Of a stretch of 64,000 nt of DNA, positions 47,051 through 60,710 are shown piece after piece (position 1 is the first letter of the stretch; every line of letters starts with the position of its first letter). Location of the stretch: the NCBI RefSeq assembly GCF_002574545.1, contig NZ_NUGT01000019.1, positions 46,945-110,944 of the forward strand. The letters are read 5' to 3'. This stretch comes from Bacillus sp. AFS055030. GTDB taxonomy: Bacteria > Bacillota > Bacilli > Bacillales > Bacillaceae_G. The notes beneath the pieces were generated by a model. It was not told where the DNA came from and made no database searches. It was given only the letters and a program-made list of their open reading frames with translations. The position numbers were made by a program, and so were the translations under genes.

Positions 47051-47082
47051 GTCTGACATCTAACTTCTATATGATGTCGGAC
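47051..47082 (+). other. Hairpin after cdd
   Basis: GTCTGACATC/GATGTCGGAC, 10-bp stem with one G-U pair and a 12-base loop; no T run. Confidence 0.55.
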
Positions 47083-47110
47083 ATCCAACAAATAAAAGTT
47101 GTGTTCGTTT

Positions 47111-47124
47111 TGAAAGCGCTTATA
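47111..47124 (+). promoter_or_regulatory. Candidate cre site before nupC
   Basis: TGAAAGCGCTTATA matches TGWAANCGNTNWCA at 13 of 14 positions. The B. subtilis dra-nupC-pdp operon is catabolite repressed through a cre, so a site here is plausible, though it lies inside the operon. Confidence 0.6.
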
Positions 47125-47161
47125 TTAAATAAAAAATTTATTGGATTTTCGGGGGAGAAAC

Positions 47162-48346
47162 ATGAAATATATTATTGCTCTTATTGGACTTTTAGTTGTT
47201 TTCGGTCTTGCTTTCATCGCTAGTAGTGATCGTAAAAATATTAAATATCGTCCAGTATTCATTATGGTTGTTATCCAAATCATATTAGCATTCTTATTAT
47301 TAAATACAGAAGTTGGTTTAGTATTAATTAAAGGAATTTCAAATGGATTTGGAAAGTTATTAGAATACGCTGCTGAAGGTGTTAATTTCGTATTTGGCGG
47401 AATGGCAAATGAAGGTGCATTTCCATTCTTTACAGGTGTGTTATTACCAATCGTATTCATTTCTGCTTTAATTGGTATTTTACAATATACAAAGATTTTA
47501 CCGTTTGTAATTAAATATATTGGCTTAATCTTAAGTAAAATCAATGGTATGGGTAAATTAGAGTCTTATAATGCAGTGGCATCCGCAATTTTAGGACAAT
47601 CTGAAGTATTTATTTCAGTAAAAAAACAATTAGGACATTTACCAAAAAATCGTTTATATACTCTTTGTGCATCAGCAATGTCAACAGTATCTATGTCAAT
47701 CGTAGGTGCATATATGACAATGGTTGAACCAAAATATGTCGTAACAGCAATCGTCTTAAACTTATTTGGCGGATTTATTATTTCATCAATTATCAATCCA
47801 TACACTGTTTCAGCAGAAGAGGATATCTTAACAGTACAAGAAGAAGAAAAACAAACATTCTTCGAGATGCTTGGTGAGTATATTTTAGATGGTTTCAAAG
47901 TAGCAATCATCGTTGCAGCAATGTTAATCGGATTTGTTGCATTAATTGGTGGAATCAATAATGTTTTTGATATGATTTTTGGAATCTCATTCCAAGGGAT
48001 TTTAGGTTATGTATTTGCTCCATTCGCTTTCATTATGGGTGTACCATTTAAAGAAGCGGTTGATGCAGGTAGTATTATGGCAACAAAACTTGTTTCAAAT
48101 GAGTTCGTTGCAATGATGGATTTAGCAAAACAAGGTAAAGAATTCTCAGATCGTACATTAGGAATTGTATCTGTGTTCCTTGTGTCATTTGCTAACTTCT
48201 CATCAATTGGTATTATTGCAGGTGCAGTTAAAGGTTTACATGAGAAGCAAGGTAATGTTGTCGCTCGTTTCGGATTAAAATTATTATTTGGCGCAACATT
48301 AGTAAGTGTTTTAACGGCAATTATTGTAGGGATTGTTTTAAAATAG
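47162..48346 (+). CDS. nupC: Nucleoside transporter NupC (CNT family)
   Basis: A 394-residue concentrative nucleoside transporter that imports pyrimidine nucleosides with protons. About nine to ten hydrophobic segments plus two re-entrant loops are visible. CNT motifs are [21 protein letters not shown] near 80-100, [13 protein letters not shown] near 145-157, and [12 protein letters not shown] near 318-330, with the late [12 protein letters not shown]. The start is ATG at 47162 behind CGGGGGAGA; an ATG 21 bases before it lies upstream of that site. A terminator follows. It completes the deoC-cdd-nupC set. Confidence 0.95.
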   Translation: MKYIIALIGLLVVFGLAFIASSDRKNIKYRPVFIMVVIQIILAFLLLNTEVGLVLIKGISNGFGKLLEYAAEGVNFVFGGMANEGAFPFFTGVLLPIVFISALIGILQYTKILPFVIKYIGLILSKINGMGKLESYNAVASAILGQSEVFISVKKQLGHLPKNRLYTLCASAMSTVSMSIVGAYMTMVEPKYVVTAIVLNLFGGFIISSIINPYTVSAEEDILTVQEEEKQTFFEMLGEYILDGFKVAIIVAAMLIGFVALIGGINNVFDMIFGISFQGILGYVFAPFAFIMGVPFKEAVDAGSIMATKLVSNEFVAMMDLAKQGKEFSDRTLGIVSVFLVSFANFSSIGIIAGAVKGLHEKQGNVVARFGLKLLFGATLVSVLTAIIVGIVLK

Positions 48347-48353
48347 TTTAATC

Positions 48354-48393
48354 CAAGCGTTTGACTTAGATCAGGCGCTTGTATTTTTTTTTT
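48354..48393 (+). terminator. Intrinsic terminator after nupC
   Basis: CAAGCGTTTGA/TCAGGCGCTTG with two G-U pairs, then nine Ts. Confidence 0.92.
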
Positions 48394-48407
48394 CTAAATC
48401 TTAAAGT

Positions 48408-48462
48408 AGGAGGGTTGAGTTAAAAAGTGAATTTTTAACAATTTTCTTTTTAACGAATCACT
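48408..48462 (+). promoter_or_regulatory. Far Shine-Dalgarno joined to its start by a hairpin
   Basis: AGGAGGG (48408-48414) is 48 bases before the ATG at 48463, with no closer site. GTTAAAAAG (48419-48427) can pair with CTTTTTAAC (48446-48454), which would bring the site to an effective 12 bases. An alternative shorter pairing GTTAAAAA/TTTTTAAC (48419-48426 with 48432-48439) would leave a longer gap. Confidence 0.45.
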
Positions 48463-49095
48463 ATGGGATCTGTAGGTTTACTTTTATCTGGTGCAACTCT
48501 GTTTTTAAATAGTCTTGTTTTATTAAATAAAGCGAATGCTAAAAGTGCAGCTTTATTAAACTTATTTGTGGGTACATTACAAATCATTTTTCCTATCTAT
48601 TTATTAATGCATTTAGGAGCTGGAAAGTGGGAATTATTTAATACAGCAAGCATTTTCTTTTTCGGCATTACTTATTTATATAATGGATTTACAAACCTGA
48701 AAGGCTTTAATGGAACTGGCTTAGGTTGGTTCTCACTTTGGGTATCCATCATGTCTGTACTTTGGGCTTTTGTGAACTTTGCTATTATTCATGATGTTGT
48801 AAACGGACTATTATGGGTTATGTGGGCATATTTATGGTATTTATTCTTTGCCGGTCTTGTATTAGGTAAAAAAATAGAACGATACACAGGAATCGTTGCA
48901 ATGATACAATCTTGGACTACAATTACTCTTCCTGCATTTTTTATGCTTTTAGGGATTTGGCAGGAGAGAGTCATTTCAAATGCATGGATTGTAGTTTTAG
49001 GAGCATCAATATTGTATTTTGTCATACACGAAGTTAAAGCGTATTTTACTAATAAAAAATTTCAGTTGTTTAACCAACCTGAATTAAAAAATTAA
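48463..49095 (+). CDS. AmiS/UreI family channel (urea or amide)
   Basis: A 210-residue membrane protein with six to seven helices, beginning GSVGLLLSGATLFLNSLVLL, the N-terminus typical of AmiS/UreI. Further family features are FFGITYLYNGFTNLKGFNGTGLGWFSLW near 66-93 and a WVMWAYLWYLFFAG helix near 118-131. UreI-type proteins are proton-gated urea channels and AmiS proteins pass short amides; which applies is open, as there is no urease or amidase gene in the window. In-frame stops rule out an earlier start. The initiation region is unusual (see the hairpin-bridged site). Confidence 0.87.
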   Translation: MGSVGLLLSGATLFLNSLVLLNKANAKSAALLNLFVGTLQIIFPIYLLMHLGAGKWELFNTASIFFFGITYLYNGFTNLKGFNGTGLGWFSLWVSIMSVLWAFVNFAIIHDVVNGLLWVMWAYLWYLFFAGLVLGKKIERYTGIVAMIQSWTTITLPAFFMLLGIWQERVISNAWIVVLGASILYFVIHEVKAYFTNKKFQLFNQPELKN

Positions 49096-49102
49096 TCATC
49101 AT

Positions 49103-49160
49103 AAAAAGACTAACTTTTTAGGTAAGCTTAATGCAAAATCTAAAGTTAGTCTTTTTTTTA
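49103..49160 (+). terminator. Intrinsic terminator after the channel gene
   Basis: AAAGACTAACTTT/AAAGTTAGTCTTT with a 26-base loop, then a run of seven or more Ts. Confidence 0.9.
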
Positions 49161-49269
49161 TTTAAAAAAATTTGTCGGTTCTAGAGAAAATTACCTTTTT
49201 ATACATGAATGAACGATTAGTGAGAAAGCTAAAAAGAAAATATTATATATAAAGGAGAACCTACATTGA

Positions 49270-51474
49270 ATGAAAAAATACTATCTTAAAATAATTATTT
49301 GTTTAGTTTTTTTACTATTTCCATTTAAAAATGTTTATGTAAATGCACATGAACAACAAAAACAAGTAGCTTTAATTTCGATTAAAGATGGAATGATTAC
49401 ACAGGCCATAAAATATATAGGTGAACGTTTCCCGAATGTAACCGTAAGGCAACAATACACAGAGACGTACTATGGTTTTTCAGTATCGGGTTCTCTTGAA
49501 GAGTTATCACAGTTAGCTAAAATGCCTTTAGTAAAGGATATGCATTTTGTTACAACATATAGAGCGCATTTAGAAGATAGTATCCCTTTTATTGGAGCAG
49601 ACGAAGCTCAATTATATAAGGACCAAAGAGGAAGAAAGATTACTGGGGAAGGTGTTAAGGTAGGTGTAATTGATACTGGTGTAGATTACAGACATCCTGA
49701 TTTGAAATCGAATTATGGTGGCGGTTACGATACGATCGATTTAGATAAAGACCCAATGGAAACTAAGCTTGAAGAAAAAAGTACATTTCATGGTACCCAT
49801 GTAGCTGGTGTAATAGCGGCTAATGGAAAAAGAAAAGGCGTTGCCCCTAAGGCGAAAATCTACGCATACCGGGCTCTAGGTCCTGGTGGTGTGGGTACAT
49901 CTGAAACTGTTATGGCTGCAATTGAGCGGGCAGTGAAGGATAAAGTAGATATAATAAACTTATCACTAGGTAATGATGTGAACGGACCTGACTGGCCGAC
50001 GAGTATTGCATTAGATAAGGCAGTAGAAAAAGGTGTTCTTGCAATTACGGCAGCAGGAAACTCTGGACCTGGACTATGGACTGTTGGTTCTCCTGCAACT
50101 GCAACAAAAGCTTTAACAGTTGGTGCAAGCTATCCACCTGTACTTTTCCCATCTATACACGTCAAAAATAAAGAGACAATTATTAGCCCTATGATCGGAT
50201 CTGCTAAATGGAGTAAAGGTTTAAATGGGAGATTTGTATTTAAGAAATATGGAGAAAAGCGTGATTTAAGGAGAGTAAAAGACAAGATTGTCTTGCTTGA
50301 AAGAGGAAAAATCACATTCACTGATAAAGTTAAAAATGCACAGGAGGCTGGCGCTAAGGCTGTTATTGTCTTTAATAATATTGATGGAAATTTCATCGGA
50401 CAAATTAAAGGGAAATTTACTGTTCCAGCTGCGACTATTTCAAGAAAAGAAGGATTAATGATTAAGAAAATCATTGAAAAAAGTAAAGTGGACGCTAAAA
50501 TTGGACATGAAAAGAAGGTGGACATTCTTGCAGATTTCAGCTCTAGAGGACCAGTAACAGGTACTTGGCAAATGAAGCCAGACCTATTAGCTCCAGGTGT
50601 ACAAATAAAAAGTACAATTCCAGGTGGGTATTTAGCACTTCAAGGAACAAGTATGGCGAGTCCACACGTCGCTGGGGCGGCTGCCTTATTAAAACAATTG
50701 CACCCAGATTGGAGTATTGATGATTTAAAAAGTGTTTTAGTCAATACAGCAACACCATTATATAAGAATAATAAAAAGATGTATCATGCGTACGAACAAG
50801 GGGCTGGAAGATTAGATATTGAAAAAGCATTAGAGACTGAGACAACATTGTTTCCGACGTCTTTAGCTTTAGGAGTAACTAGAAAAACAGATTTACAAGT
50901 AAAGAAAGATTTTGTCGTAAGAATATCAAATAAATCAAAAATACCAAAACAAGTTACAGCTATAAATAATCAGCCAGCCAATGGAATACAATGGGTATTA
51001 CCTAAGCCTTTTACAATTCCAGCGAACAGTAGTAAAAAGATTAGTCTTAGCGCAACTGTTGATACGAAAGTATTAAAGGATGGATTTTATGATGGGGCAA
51101 TTACATTCAGTACAAATGATGATGAAAGTCTAAGAATGCCATTTTTATTATTGCAAGGTGAACCGAACTTTCCATCAGTAATGGGATTTCACTTTGGGAG
51201 AGTAAAAGGTAAGAATCGCTATAAATATGAACTTTATTTACCAAGTAAGGTTGAGGAATACAAAATTGCTGTTTTTGAATCAGAAACATTCCGCTTATTA
51301 GGTGTAATTGATGAACAGGAAAATAGTAAGAGGGGAATTATCAAGAAGGAATTAGTTTTAAAAGACTTTCCTAAGAGTGGTATTTATAAGTTTGTGATTT
51401 TTTATAAACGTAAACAATATGAAAGTGCAACGGAATCTTACGTCAATGTCGCAAAAATTTATGTAGAAGACTAA
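49270..51474 (+). CDS. Secreted subtilisin-like serine protease with PA domain
   Basis: A 734-residue S8 protease similar in build to Vpr. Signal peptide at 1-26; an inhibitor_I9 propeptide at about 30-100; a catalytic domain with Asp135 (VGVIDTGVDYRHPDL), His174 (HGTHVAGV), oxyanion Asn264 (AAGNSG) and Ser461 (GTSMASPHVAG); a protease-associated domain inserted at about 310-410 between Asn and Ser; and a beta-sandwich C-terminal part (about 515-734). All catalytic residues are intact. The length is less than the roughly 800 residues I remember for Vpr. The start is ATG at 49270, 12 bases after GGAG; TTG at 49266 is out of frame and closes at once. It lies between the channel gene and the atp operon. 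Confidence 0.94.
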   Translation: MKKYYLKIIICLVFLLFPFKNVYVNAHEQQKQVALISIKDGMITQAIKYIGERFPNVTVRQQYTETYYGFSVSGSLEELSQLAKMPLVKDMHFVTTYRAHLEDSIPFIGADEAQLYKDQRGRKITGEGVKVGVIDTGVDYRHPDLKSNYGGGYDTIDLDKDPMETKLEEKSTFHGTHVAGVIAANGKRKGVAPKAKIYAYRALGPGGVGTSETVMAAIERAVKDKVDIINLSLGNDVNGPDWPTSIALDKAVEKGVLAITAAGNSGPGLWTVGSPATATKALTVGASYPPVLFPSIHVKNKETIISPMIGSAKWSKGLNGRFVFKKYGEKRDLRRVKDKIVLLERGKITFTDKVKNAQEAGAKAVIVFNNIDGNFIGQIKGKFTVPAATISRKEGLMIKKIIEKSKVDAKIGHEKKVDILADFSSRGPVTGTWQMKPDLLAPGVQIKSTIPGGYLALQGTSMASPHVAGAAALLKQLHPDWSIDDLKSVLVNTATPLYKNNKKMYHAYEQGAGRLDIEKALETETTLFPTSLALGVTRKTDLQVKKDFVVRISNKSKIPKQVTAINNQPANGIQWVLPKPFTIPANSSKKISLSATVDTKVLKDGFYDGAITFSTNDDESLRMPFLLLQGEPNFPSVMGFHFGRVKGKNRYKYELYLPSKVEEYKIAVFESETFRLLGVIDEQENSKRGIIKKELVLKDFPKSGIYKFVIFYKRKQYESATESYVNVAKIYVED

Positions 51475-51515
51475 AAATTGGTAAGTGAATTTTAATAGTT
51501 TTTTAATTTAGGTAA

Positions 51516-51545
51516 TTGACACATTTTTGTAACATATTGTATGCT
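51516..51545 (+). promoter_or_regulatory. Likely atp operon promoter
   Basis: TTGACA (51516-51521), 18-base spacer, TATGCT (51540-51545). Transcripts would carry a leader of about 180 bases before atpZ. Confidence 0.5.
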
Positions 51546-51603
51546 TAACATGAATGTTTAAAAGGGTTTTCAATGTATGTAAATACTATGTTATTAAAAT
51601 TTT

Positions 51604-51636
51604 TTGAACGTTTTGTGAACAATTTGTGAACGTTTT
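51604..51636 (+). repeat. Interleaved direct repeats in the atp leader
   Basis: TTTGTGAAC occurs at 51612-51620 and 51623-51631, and GAACGTTTT at 51606-51614 and 51628-51636. The first unit resembles a Rex half-site but in direct rather than inverted order. Confidence 0.6.
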
Positions 51637-51736
51637 CAATGTTTAGAGATTTTAGCACGTATTTGTTGTAGAATTAACCAAGATAAGATTTTTGGCAATT
51701 TTTTGAGAATGAAAATTGACATGGAGGGATTTTTGT

Positions 51737-51961
51737 ATGAAAAACAACAATCAACATCCTCTTAAAGCAATGGCACTCATGTCTTCCATTCTAGCTCAGC
51801 TTGTCGGTTCGATTCTCATAGGCATCTTTTTAGGAAGATGGATTGATTCATTTTTTAATTGGCCAGTACCGGTATTTATGATCATCTTTTTACTGTTAGG
51901 ATTATTTACTGGGATTTATGGCACGCTTAAATTAGTTAAGCAATTCACACCAGGGGACTAG
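51737..51961 (+). CDS. atpZ: AtpZ, small ATP synthase operon protein
   Basis: A 74-residue protein with two helices (about 12-35 and 42-65) and the pattern ILAQLVGSILIGIFLGRWID, characteristic of AtpZ/AtpI-type proteins found at the front of atp operons in Bacilli. AtpZ and AtpI were proposed to provide magnesium or calcium for the synthase. The start is ATG at 51737 behind GGAGG. A TTG 21 bases upstream precedes that site. The stop is 4 bases before atpI, so the two are coupled. Confidence 0.85.
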   Translation: MKNNNQHPLKAMALMSSILAQLVGSILIGIFLGRWIDSFFNWPVPVFMIIFLLLGLFTGIYGTLKLVKQFTPGD

Positions 51962-51965
51962 TTAC

Positions 51966-53082
<1,117 letters not shown>

Positions 53083-53141
53083 TCTGCTCATTAAAATTGG
53101 TAGTTAGATAAAAATTATAATAAAAAATATATTTCTTATGA

Positions 53142-53378
<237 letters not shown>

Positions 53379-53400
53379 GATTTATACAAGCAGTTTAAAA

Positions 53401-53441
53401 ATGGCGAAGTTTGTGTTCACATTTACTTCGCCATTCCTTTA
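53401..53441 (+). terminator. Hairpin between atpE and atpF
   Basis: Perfect 10-bp stem ATGGCGAAGT/ACTTCGCCAT with a 14-base loop, then TCCTTTAT. A weak terminator or processing site here would raise the c subunit relative to downstream subunits. Confidence 0.65.
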
Positions 53442-53557
53442 TAACAGTTTTGTTGTAAAGATTTCATTTTGAAAATAAAGCATAGGTCGGTAAGAGTCCT
53501 AGGCTATGTTATAAAAGAAAAATTATTAAATGATACCCTCGAAGGGAGTGAAGGCTT

Positions 53558-54081
53558 GTGTTAAACGGATCATTATTCGTAATAGGTGAAGCACACGGAA
53601 ATGGTATACCTTGGGGCGATGTAGTGTTTCAATTAGTAATTTTCTTAATCCTACTTGCTTTATTACGTAAGTATGCATTAGGACCTGTAATGGGAATTAT
53701 GAAACAACGTGAAGATCACATCGCAAATCAATTAGATTCAGCTGAGAAAAACAATGCTGATGCAATGAAACTAGTTGAAGAGCAAAAACAAGAGTTAGTT
53801 GCAGCTCGTAAAGAAGCTCAAGAACTTCTTGAGAAAGCTAGAAAGCAAGCTGACGTACAACGTGAAGAAATCGTTGCAGCTGCTAAAGCAGAAGCTGAAA
53901 ACTTGAAAGAAAGCGCTATGCGTGAAATTACTCGTGAAAAAGAGCTTGCAGTACAATCAGTTCAACAACAAGTGGCTTCATTATCTGTATTAATTGCTTC
54001 TAAAGTTCTTGAAAAAGAAGTGAAAACTGAAGACCAATCTGCTATTTTTGATCAATATCTTAAAGAAGTAGGCGAAGCTAA

Positions 54082-54085
<4 letters not shown>
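53558..54085 (+). CDS. atpF: ATP synthase subunit b
   Basis: A 175-residue stator subunit with one N-terminal helix (about 18-37, VVFQLVIFLILLALLRKYAL) and a long charged coiled coil (about 45-160) that reaches to F1. PVMGIMKQREDHIANQLDSAE is the family hinge. The start is GTG at 53558 with GAAGGGAG upstream. Its stop overlaps the atpH start (ATGA). Confidence 0.94.
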
Positions 54086-56150
<2,065 letters not shown>

Positions 56151-56175
56151 TAAGGCAATTTAAATATCTGGATTT

Positions 56176-56203
56176 GAAGGAACGGGCGCTTAGCTCGTCC
56201 TTC
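56176..56203 (+). other. Hairpin between atpA and atpG
   Basis: GAAGGAACGGGC with GCTCGTCCTTC, one bulged A and a 5-base loop; no T run. Probably an mRNA structure rather than a terminator. Confidence 0.5.
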
Positions 56204-56230
56204 ATTTAACTGTTTACCAAAAGGTGGTGA

Positions 56231-57091
<861 letters not shown>

Positions 57092-57119
57092 TCTGTCTTC
57101 AAACAGTAATATAAATTGA

Positions 57120-58568
<1,449 letters not shown>

Positions 58569-58612
58569 TAATTGTTTGATTAGCTCACGAAGCTAGACAG
58601 GAGGAGTTCACT

Positions 58613-59014
58613 ATGAAGACAATGAAAGTCAGTATCGTCACTCCTAATGGACCGGCTTATGAAGGCGAAACAGAATTCGTTAGCACGAAAGCAACTAGCG
58701 GTGAGCTAGGTATTTTACCAGGACACATTTCAACTGTGGCACCGTTAGCAACAGCACCTGTTAAAATTAAAACACCAGCTGGAACAGATTACGTTGCAGT
58801 TAGTGGCGGATTCATTGAAATTCGACCTGAAGCCGTTACAATATTGGCTCAATCTGCTGAAGTATCAACTGAAATTGACGTTGAGCGTGCAGTAGAAGCA
58901 AGAAAACGTGCAGAAAAACGTCTGCAAGATAGACGCCCTGACACAGATATCAAACGTGCAGAACTTGCTTTACACAAAGCAATGAACCGTTTAAACGTAG
59001 CACAATATAAGTAA
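58613..59014 (+). CDS. atpC: ATP synthase subunit epsilon
   Basis: A 133-residue subunit that couples and inhibits the F1 motor. The beta-sandwich (1-85) has [14 protein letters not shown], and a helical hairpin (about 90-133) with [13 protein letters not shown] follows. It is the last gene of the operon, with AGGAGGAG upstream and a strong terminator 3 bases after the stop. ATG at 58622 is an alternative start but is farther from the ribosome binding site. Confidence 0.95.
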   Translation: MKTMKVSIVTPNGPAYEGETEFVSTKATSGELGILPGHISTVAPLATAPVKIKTPAGTDYVAVSGGFIEIRPEAVTILAQSAEVSTEIDVERAVEARKRAEKRLQDRRPDTDIKRAELALHKAMNRLNVAQYK

Positions 59015-59015
59015 T

Positions 59016-59048
59016 TAAAAAAAGAGCCCTCGTGGCTCTTTTTTTTGT
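59016..59048 (+). terminator. Intrinsic terminator of the atp operon
   Basis: AAAAAGAGCC/GGCTCTTTTT with a CTCGT loop and a long T run. The stretch 59050-59205 holds nothing else that I recognise. Confidence 0.95.
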
Positions 59049-59206
59049 TGGATTAAGTGGGACGTTTTTGGGGTGAGAGTGCTTTAGTTAGTTCTTTTTT
59101 ATGAAATCACGGTAAATAATAAACAAGTTAGAGACTTACTCTATGTGCCCACTAAAACTCTTTTAATACTTCCTCAATCTAATCGGGTGTCATAGCAATC
59201 CACTTT

Positions 59207-59827
59207 TTAGTTTAATTCCAATCCCGCTGTTCCTAATATTCCATTTCTTGAGATTTTTAAAAGATATTCTGCCATATGTTTTTTTGTGTATGGCATGTCA
59301 TTTTCAACCCAAAATGAAATTACGCTGAGTGTTGCTCCTGAAACATAACTTACTAGTAGGTCTTCTGGGACAAGGTATTTATTCTTTTTTGGTTGTATAA
59401 ATGCAAAGCCTGTTTCGAACGTTGTTGATAATACTTCGTAAAGTTTTCTTCTAAAAATATTTGGTCCTTGTCGTTTTAGTAGGACTTTGTAAAAGTAACT
59501 GTTTTTTTCGATATGATCGAATAGATGGAAGTAGGATTGTAAAGTCATTTCATCGAGTGAGTGTGGATTTTGGTCATACATACTAAAATCTACATTCTTC
59601 ATAGCTTTGTCCAAATCAACTAGTTTTTCTCTAACGATTTGACGGACCATTTGATACTTGTCTTCGTAGTGGCTATAGAAGGTTGCTCTGTTGACATTTG
59701 CTTTTTTTGTAATATCTTGTACACTGATCGCTTCGAATTCTTTATCCGATAATAATGTAATTAATGCATCTTGTAAAAGTTGTCTAGTTCGAATGACACG
59801 GGGGTCAAGATTATTTTTTATGCTCAT
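59207..59827 (-). CDS. TetR/AcrR family regulator of efflux
   Basis: A 206-residue repressor. The N-terminal TetR domain is complete: TRQLLQDALITLLSDKEFEAI, then the helix-turn-helix ISVQDITKKANVNRATFYSHYEDK at about residues 34-57. The C-terminal ligand domain (about 75-206) ends in a TetR_C-like ENDMPYTKKHMAEYLL segment. It is divergent from a HlyD/MFS pair, and a 16-bp palindrome lies in the shared gap, so it most likely represses that operon and itself. The start is supported by AAAAGGAG before the ATG at 59827. Confidence 0.92.
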   Translation of the reverse strand: MSIKNNLDPRVIRTRQLLQDALITLLSDKEFEAISVQDITKKANVNRATFYSHYEDKYQMVRQIVREKLVDLDKAMKNVDFSMYDQNPHSLDEMTLQSYFHLFDHIEKNSYFYKVLLKRQGPNIFRRKLYEVLSTTFETGFAFIQPKKNKYLVPEDLLVSYVSGATLSVISFWVENDMPYTKKHMAEYLLKISRNGILGTAGLELN

Positions 59828-59882
59828 TTAAAAACTCCTTTTATTAAATAACGTTAAGAAATTAAACAGTTAATAATGGTAG

Positions 59883-59898
59883 TGTTGCTTAAGCAACA
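59883..59898. promoter_or_regulatory. Perfect 16-bp palindrome, candidate TetR operator
   Basis: TGTTGCTTAAGCAACA lies 56 bases from the tetR start and 20 bases upstream of the efflux -35. On the minus strand its TTGCTT could be the tetR -35. Confidence 0.65.
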
Positions 59899-59917
59899 AA
59901 TTTTTAATTTTTAACGG

Positions 59918-59945
59918 TTGAGTACGTTTATAAATCAATTATAAT
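59918..59945 (+). promoter_or_regulatory. Promoter of the efflux operon
   Basis: TTGAGT (59918-59923), 16-base spacer, TATAAT (59940-59945). Confidence 0.75.
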
Positions 59946-59962
59946 TAAAAACTATGAGAAGT

Positions 59963-59991
59963 AAAACGACATTGTGTTGTTTTATTTTTTT
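59963..59991 (+). terminator. Candidate attenuator in the efflux leader
   Basis: AAAACGACA/TGTTGTTTT (one G-U pair, 3-base loop) then ATTTTTTTT, placed between the promoter and the ribosome binding site at 60021. Confidence 0.55.
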
Positions 59992-60035
59992 TGCCTATAT
60001 AGAGAGACGATTAAAAATTTAGGAGGAATTTATTT

Positions 60036-60698
60036 ATGGGGAACATGAAGAAAATGGTACTTGTTAACATAATTACTTTAATCATACTAGTTGCTGGTGG
60101 ATTTGCCGGTTATTACTACTATGATCAATCTACAAATTATATAAAAACTGATAATGCAAAAATAGATGGGCAACAAATTGTCATTTCATCTCCTGCTGCT
60201 GGTAAGCTTGAGTCATGGTCGGGTACATTCGGGAGAACATTTTCACCAAATGAATCAATTGGGAAAATTTTAACTACGCCTCAAACTGCTGGTGATACTG
60301 CTCATGAAGTATCAGTTTCAGTGCCAACAAATGCAACAATTGTTCAAACAAATGCAATTAAAGATCAATTAGTTGGAACAGGTTCAACTCTTGGTTATGC
60401 ATATAGCTTAGATAATCTTTGGGTTACTGCAAATATTAAGGAAACTGAAGTAGAAGATGTGAAAAAAGGTCAAGAGGTTGATGTGTATGTGGACGCATAT
60501 CCAGATACTACTTTAACAGGTACTGTGGAATTCGTTGGATTAACAACTGCGAATACATTTAGTTTATTACCTTCTGGAAACGCTAATGCAAACTATACGA
60601 AAGTTGAGCAGGTTGTACCTGTAAGAATTGCTTTAGATCATAACAAGTCATTTGAAATTGTTCCAGGAATGAATGCTTCTGTTCGTATCCATAAGTAA
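60036..60698 (+). CDS. HlyD-type efflux adaptor, short form
   Basis: A 220-residue membrane-fusion adaptor. One helix at about 9-28 anchors it; YIKTDNAKIDGQQIVISSPAAGKL (near 35-58) is the first biotinyl-lipoyl half, and the barrel part is YSLDNLWVTANIKETEVEDVKKGQEVDV near 123-150. The long coiled-coil hairpin of EmrA-type adaptors is missing, as in adaptors of single-membrane bacteria. It is transcribed with the MFS pump 12 bases downstream. The ATG follows AGGAGGAATT. Confidence 0.88.
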   Translation: MGNMKKMVLVNIITLIILVAGGFAGYYYYDQSTNYIKTDNAKIDGQQIVISSPAAGKLESWSGTFGRTFSPNESIGKILTTPQTAGDTAHEVSVSVPTNATIVQTNAIKDQLVGTGSTLGYAYSLDNLWVTANIKETEVEDVKKGQEVDVYVDAYPDTTLTGTVEFVGLTTANTFSLLPSGNANANYTKVEQVVPVRIALDHNKSFEIVPGMNASVRIHK

Positions 60699-60710
60699 GG
60701 AGGAATTTCG

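Noticed and set aside
48354..48379. CAAGCGTTTGAC as a cre site
   Set aside because: It is the left arm of the nupC terminator, and the pairing explains it better.
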